DNA of 64,000 nt from Hoylesella pleuritidis JCM 14110 (lineage in GTDB: Bacteria; Bacteroidota; Bacteroidia; Bacteroidales; Bacteroidaceae). This document shows positions 59,789 through 64,000 of this stretch, piece by piece; position 1 is the stretch's first letter, and each line of letters opens with the position of its first letter. The notes under the pieces were generated by a model that searched no databases, was not told the DNA's origin, and saw only the letters and a list, made by a program, of their open reading frames with translations. Location: NCBI RefSeq assembly GCF_000613725.1, contig NZ_BAJN01000002.1:62001-126000 (forward strand), given 5' to 3'. Position numbers and translations under genes: made by a program.

Positions 59789-61660
59789 ATGCAATTCAAA
59801 TATGATGTCCTCGTCATCGGGGGCGGACACGCTGGGTGCGAAGCTGCTTCAGCAGCAGCAAAACTTGGTGCCGAGACCTGTCTGATTACGATGGATATGA
59901 ACAAAATAGCCCAAATGAGTTGTAATCCAGCCGTAGGCGGGATTGCAAAAGGGCAGATTGTACGTGAAATCGATGCCCTTGGCGGACAAATGGGACTGAT
60001 AACCGATGCCACGGCAATACAGTTTCGGATGCTCAACCGCGGTAAAGGGCCAGCAGTTTGGAGTCCACGTGCCCAGTGCGATCGTGCAAAATTCATTTTG
60101 GAATGGCGTAAAAGGCTCGATGAAATCGACCATTTAAGCATTTGGCAAGACCAAGCAGATGAGTTAATCGTTGAAAACGGCGAGGCCGTCGGCGTACGAA
60201 CAGTATGGGGTACAGAGCTTCGTGCCAAGAGCATTATCGTTACTGCAGGTACGTTTCTCAACGGATTGATGCACATCGGACGCTATCAGATTCCCGGCGG
60301 ACGGTGTTCCGAACCCGCAGTTTACCATTTCAGCGAAAGTATCTCACGTCACGGTATTCGCGTTTCACGAATGAAGACAGGCACACCGGTACGCATCGAC
60401 GCCCGAAGCGTACATTTCGAAGATATGGAAAGACAAGACGGCGAGACCGATTTTCACCGATTCAGTTATATAGGTGAACATCGAACATTGAAGCAATTAC
60501 CGTGTTGGATCTGTTATACAACCGAAGAATCACACACCGTCCTTCGTCAGGGACTCGTCGATTCACCCCTTTTCAACGGTCAGATACAGAGTACGGGCCC
60601 CAGATATTGCCCTTCCATCGAGACAAAACTCGTTACTTTCCCTGACAAAAACCAACACCTATTATTCTTGGAGCCCGAAGGCGAAGACACAAACGAGATG
60701 TATCTCAACGGATTTTCATCGAGTATGCCGATGGAAATACAGCTAAATGCCCTCCATCGAATACCAGCTCTGCGCGAAGCAAAGATTTATCGGGCCGGTT
60801 ATGCTATCGAATACGATTATTTCGATCCGACACAATTAAAGCAAACATTAGAATCCAAGGTAATAAAAGGCTTGTTCTTGGCTGGCCAAATCAACGGAAC
60901 TACCGGTTACGAAGAAGCCGGTGGGCAAGGACTTGTAGCCGGAATCAATGCCGCTCTGCACTGTACCGGCAACCAAACATTCACGATGAATCGGGACGAA
61001 AGCTACATCGGAGTACTCATCGACGACCTGACAACAAAGGGTGTAGATGAACCTTACAGGATGTTTACATCCCGGGCAGAATATAGAATACTGTTAAGAC
61101 AAGACGATGCAGACGCCCGACTTACCGAGAGAGCTTATCATTTAGGTTTGGCCGACCGCAATCGCTATGATCAGTGGATACAAAAGAAAGCGGCAATTGC
61201 GCGAATTGTAGATTTCTGCAATACCACATCGGTGAAACCAAAAGATATAAACACCAGCTTAGAAGCCATCGGAACCACCCCACTTCACGAAGGTTGCAAA
61301 GTAGCTGATCTCATTGCACGCCCACAAATCACACTGAACAACTTGTCGGAAGCCATTCCCGAATTAAAAGCTTTGATAGAATCTGCTCCTGATCGATGTG
61401 CAGAAATTGCTGAAGCTGCCGAAATCAAGATGAAGTATAAAGGTTATATCGAGCGCGAAAGACTGATTGCCGACAAGATGCACCGTCTTGAAGACATCAA
61501 AATTAAAGATAGATTCGACTACGAAAAACTGCACGAGATTTCCACAGAAGGCCGCCAAAAGCTTGCAAGAATCAATCCGGAGACACTCGCGCAAGCCAGT
61601 CGCATCCCCGGAGTATCACCGAGCGACATCAACGTATTACTCGTTTTACTCCACCGATAA
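59789..61660 (+). CDS. mnmG: tRNA uridine-5-carboxymethylaminomethyl modification enzyme, FAD subunit
   Basis: The product has 623 residues. MnmG with MnmE modifies the wobble uridine of several tRNAs. Motifs: the FAD loop [80 protein letters not shown] and [21 protein letters not shown]-like sequence near residues 425-445. The C-terminal helical domain is complete. In many bacteria mnmG (gidA) lies near the replication origin and the partition genes; a parS-like site starts immediately after its stop codon. Confidence 0.98.
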   Translation: [623 protein letters not shown]

Positions 61661-61676
61661 TCTTTCACGTGAAACA
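61661..61676. other. parS-like ParB-binding site 1
   Basis: TCTTTCACGTGAAACA differs from the consensus TGTTTCACGTGAAACA only at position 2. It begins at the base after the mnmG stop codon, in the 50-bp gap before apt. Confidence 0.85.
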
Positions 61677-61710
61677 AAGAACAGCTAAACAAACTCATAA
61701 AGTATTGAAA

Positions 61711-62241
61711 ATGAACAACAAACTATTGTTAGACCATCTGAGATGTGTACCAGATTGGCCGAAGAAAGGCGTCAATTTCAGAGACGTTACAACGTTATTC
61801 AAGAACCCCGAATGCCTCAAAGAGATTACTGAAGAGATGTATGACTTGTACAAAGATAAGGGTATTACTAAGATTGTTGGCATCGAAAGCCGAGGCTTTG
61901 TGATGTCATCGGCTTTGGCATTAAAGCTGAACGCCGGTATCATTCTATGCCGAAAACCTGGCAAATTACCGTGTGAGACAGTGCAAGAAAGCTATGCCAA
62001 GGAATACGGAAAAGACACGATTGAGATTCATAAAGACGCAATCGATGAAAACGACATTATTCTTTTACACGACGACTTGCTGGCAACGGGCGGAACAATG
62101 AAAGCCGCCTACGACCTCGTTAAGAAGTTTCACCCTAAAAAAGTGTATGCAAACTTTATCATCGAATTGGTCAATGAAGGAATGAACGGACGCGAAGCAT
62201 TCGACAATGAACTTGAAATCTCAAGCCTCATTAAGATATAA
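61711..62241 (+). CDS. apt: Adenine phosphoribosyltransferase
   Basis: The product has 176 residues. ATG 61711 (MNNKLLLDHLRCVPDWPKKG) matches the family N-terminus, and the longer frame from 61669 would run through the parS site. Motifs: VNFRDVTTLFKN, GIESRGFVMSSALA, CRKPGKLPCETVQESYAKEYG and the PRPP loop IILLHDDLLATGGTMKA. Apt salvages adenine to AMP. It lies between mnmG and uvrC, with a parS-like site on either side. Confidence 0.97.
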   Translation: MNNKLLLDHLRCVPDWPKKGVNFRDVTTLFKNPECLKEITEEMYDLYKDKGITKIVGIESRGFVMSSALALKLNAGIILCRKPGKLPCETVQESYAKEYGKDTIEIHKDAIDENDIILLHDDLLATGGTMKAAYDLVKKFHPKKVYANFIIELVNEGMNGREAFDNELEISSLIKI

Positions 62242-62253
62242 AAGAAGCAAGAG

Positions 62254-62437
62254 AGATAACGCTCTGAAAATCAGCAGCTTCTAGACCTCTTGCGAAAAGC
62301 CGTTAAACGCACTGCAATTAACGGCTTTTCGCAGTGCATTTAACGGTTAAATGCAACGTATTTAACCGTTAATTACAATACAAGAAACAGTTAAACGCAA
62401 AACGCTTTCAATAAGTCTAAATTCAGACCAACAACCA
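62254..62437. repeat. Palindrome-bounded 22-bp array, element 10 (five units)
   Basis: Left palindrome 62254-62284 (core TGAAAATCA), 10 bp, five units at 62295-62404, 2 bp, and a degenerate right palindrome 62407-62437. It fills the gap between apt and uvrC together with the second parS-like site. Confidence 0.88.
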
Positions 62438-62476
62438 AAGTCAAACCAACCATTATCATCCAGCAGATACAGCTGT

Positions 62477-62492
62477 CGTTCCACGTGAAACA
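62477..62492. other. parS-like ParB-binding site 2
   Basis: CGTTCCACGTGAAACA differs from the consensus TGTTCCACGTGAAACA only at position 1. It is 38 nt before the uvrC start and 40 bp after array element 10. Confidence 0.85.
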
Positions 62493-62530
62493 AAACGACA
62501 TAAACGTACTTTAAATAAAAGAGATTACGA

Positions 62531-64000
62531 ATGACGAAAGAAGAAAATGAGAAGCGCCTTTCCTACTTAAAGAGCATCGTTTCGACAATGCCCGAAAAGC
62601 CTGGTAGCTATCAGTTTTATGACGATAGCCATACAACTATCTATGTAGGAAAAGCAAAACATTTGAAGCGTCGTGTCGCATCATATTTCCATAAAGAAGT
62701 AGACCGATTCAAGACAAAGGTTCTCGTCAGCAAGATTCGGGATATATCTTACACCGTTGTCAATACCGAAGAAGACGCACTTTTATTAGAAAACAGTCTT
62801 ATTAAGAAGTATAACCCACGTTATAACGTGCTGCTGAAAGACGGAAAGACTTATCCCAGTATCTGTATCACGAACGAAACATTCCCCCGAATACTAAAAA
62901 CACGCACGATAGACAGACGTTTCGGTACTTACTTCGGCCCTTACAGCAACCTTTCGAGTATGTATGCCATATTGGAACTCATCAACAAACTCTATAAGCC
63001 CCGCACCTGCCACTACCCTATCGAACTTGGAGGCATTGTACAAGGAAAATACAAAGCCTGCTTAGAATACCACATTCAAAACTGCGATGCACCGTGTATC
63101 AACAAGATTTCTTATAAAGAATACCAGGAAAATATTGCCCAAGCACGGGAGATTCTAAAAGGAAACACACGCAAAGTAAGCCAAATAATCTATGCAATGA
63201 TGCAGGAGAAAGCCGCCGAATTAAAGTTCGAAGAGGCAGAAGTGTTGAAGAAGAAATACTTGTTAATCAACAAATTCTGCGCCAAGAGCGAGGTTGTAAG
63301 CCATACAATCGATGATGTCGACGTGTTCACAATCATCAACGACGACAGCCATAAGAATGCTTTCATCAATTATATACACGTTAAAAACGGCACGATCAAC
63401 CAGAGTTTCACTTTTGAGTATAAGCGAAAACTACACGAAACAGATACCGACCTATTGATTACTGCGGTTACAAATATCCGCGAAAGATTTCAAAGCACGG
63501 CCAAAGAGGTTATCGTTCCTTTCGAGATGGAGTGGAAATTGAAAGACGCCGAATTCTTCATTCCTAAACGGGGAGACAAGAAACGCCTTTTAGAACTCTC
63601 TGAAATGAATGGTAAGCAATATAAATTCGACCGACTGAAACAGGCAGAAAAGCTCAATCCCGAGCAAAAATCAACGCGTTTAATGAAAGAGTTGCAAGAC
63701 AAATTGAAGCTGCCCAAACTCCCTTATCAAATAGAATGCTTTGACAACTCGAACATATCGGGCAGTGATGCGGTTGCGGGCTGTATCGTGTTCAAGGCAA
63801 TGAAGCCATCGAAAAAAGACTACCGAAAATACAATATCAAGACAGTCACGGGCCCAGACGACTATGCTTCAATGCAGGAAGTAGTACGACGACGTTACAA
63901 GCGAATGCTGAACGAAAGACAACGGCTGCCAGATCTCATCATCACTGACGGTGGAAAGGGGCAAATGGACGTTGTTCGGCAGGTCGTAGAGGATGAATTG
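62531..64000 (+). CDS. uvrC: Excinuclease ABC subunit C (C-terminal part beyond the window)
   Basis: The frame runs from ATG 62531 to the window edge, 490 residues. The N-terminal GIY-YIG-type nuclease has PGSYQFYDDSHTTIYVGKAK and LENSLIKKYNPRYNVLLKDG. CNAPCI-like cysteines appear in YHIQNCDAPCINKISY. The UVR domain is EKAAELKFEEAEVLKKKY, and the second nuclease domain begins ECFDNSNISGSDAVAGCIVF and DLIITDGGKGQMD. UvrC makes the two incisions in nucleotide-excision repair. No promoter with the usual consensus is seen, so it may be read through from apt. Confidence 0.97.
   Translation, partial: MTKEENEKRLSYLKSIVSTMPEKPGSYQFYDDSHTTIYVGKAKHLKRRVASYFHKEVDRFKTKVLVSKIRDISYTVVNTEEDALLLENSLIKKYNPRYNVLLKDGKTYPSICITNETFPRILKTRTIDRRFGTYFGPYSNLSSMYAILELINKLYKPRTCHYPIELGGIVQGKYKACLEYHIQNCDAPCINKISYKEYQENIAQAREILKGNTRKVSQIIYAMMQEKAAELKFEEAEVLKKKYLLINKFCAKSEVVSHTIDDVDVFTIINDDSHKNAFINYIHVKNGTINQSFTFEYKRKLHETDTDLLITAVTNIRERFQSTAKEVIVPFEMEWKLKDAEFFIPKRGDKKRLLELSEMNGKQYKFDRLKQAEKLNPEQKSTRLMKELQDKLKLPKLPYQIECFDNSNISGSDAVAGCIVFKAMKPSKKDYRKYNIKTVTGPDDYASMQEVVRRRYKRMLNERQRLPDLIITDGGKGQMDVVRQVVEDEL

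Overview
The window comes from a Bacteroidota chromosome, most likely a Prevotella-type genome. The signs are a SusC/SusD pair, SusB-type GH97, GH95 and GH2 glycosidases, a fumarate reductase of the frdCAB type, a U32 peptidase-like protein, the gene pair DUF4271-hemD, and promoters of the Bacteroidota form TTTG-N19/20-TAnnTTTG with no Shine-Dalgarno sequences. This placement is inferred from gene families and was not tested by a search.

Layout. 1-4234 (-) is the end of a polysaccharide-utilisation locus (SusD cut by the window edge, then SusC). 4541-6583 (+) is a TonB-dependent-receptor-like barrel. 7145-11912 (+) holds U32, sufE, a TrmH-type methyltransferase, an orphan PIN-domain protein and an MsbA-like ABC transporter. 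12137-16376 (-) holds GH95 fucosidase, a GH78-like fragment and an AraC regulator. 16717-33021 (-) is the division and cell-wall (dcw) cluster: rsmH, ftsL, ftsI, murE, mraY, murD, ftsW, murG, murC, ftsQ, ftsA, ftsZ, then yqeY. 33739-41701 (+) holds GH97, metK, DUF4271, hemD, rnpA, yidD, tyrS and tRNA-Gln. 42071-47068 (-) holds ychF, a four-helix-bundle protein, lgt and a GH2 enzyme. 47277-48209 (+) is an acyltransferase. 48731-55422 (-) is a tight five-gene run: acetyltransferase, parE, S41 protease, lipopolysaccharide-kinase-like protein, glycosyltransferase. 55885-59432 (-) is fumarate reductase. 59789-64000 (+) holds mnmG, apt and uvrC (cut by the window edge).

Two non-coding systems stand out. 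First, eleven intergenic elements share one geometry: a 31-nt imperfect palindrome, 11 bp, three to six 22-bp units each centred on a TTAACNGTTAA palindrome, 2 bp, and a second 31-nt palindrome. Palindrome centres lie 22 bp apart inside the array and 33 bp from each end palindrome, so everything sits on an 11-bp lattice. I know no name for this family. Second, two near-perfect ParB-binding (parS) sites flank apt, between mnmG and uvrC, which suggests that this end of the window lies in the chromosome-partition (centromere) region. A third, weaker theme is A-rich octamer tracts (AAACTCAN) placed just before several start codons.

Sequence quality: eleven genes, including essential ones (ftsZ, ftsA, ftsW, metK, parE), are each broken by exactly one missing base. 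A cell could not carry all of these, so they are best read as base-calling or assembly deletions. I annotate each as one gene and give the break position.
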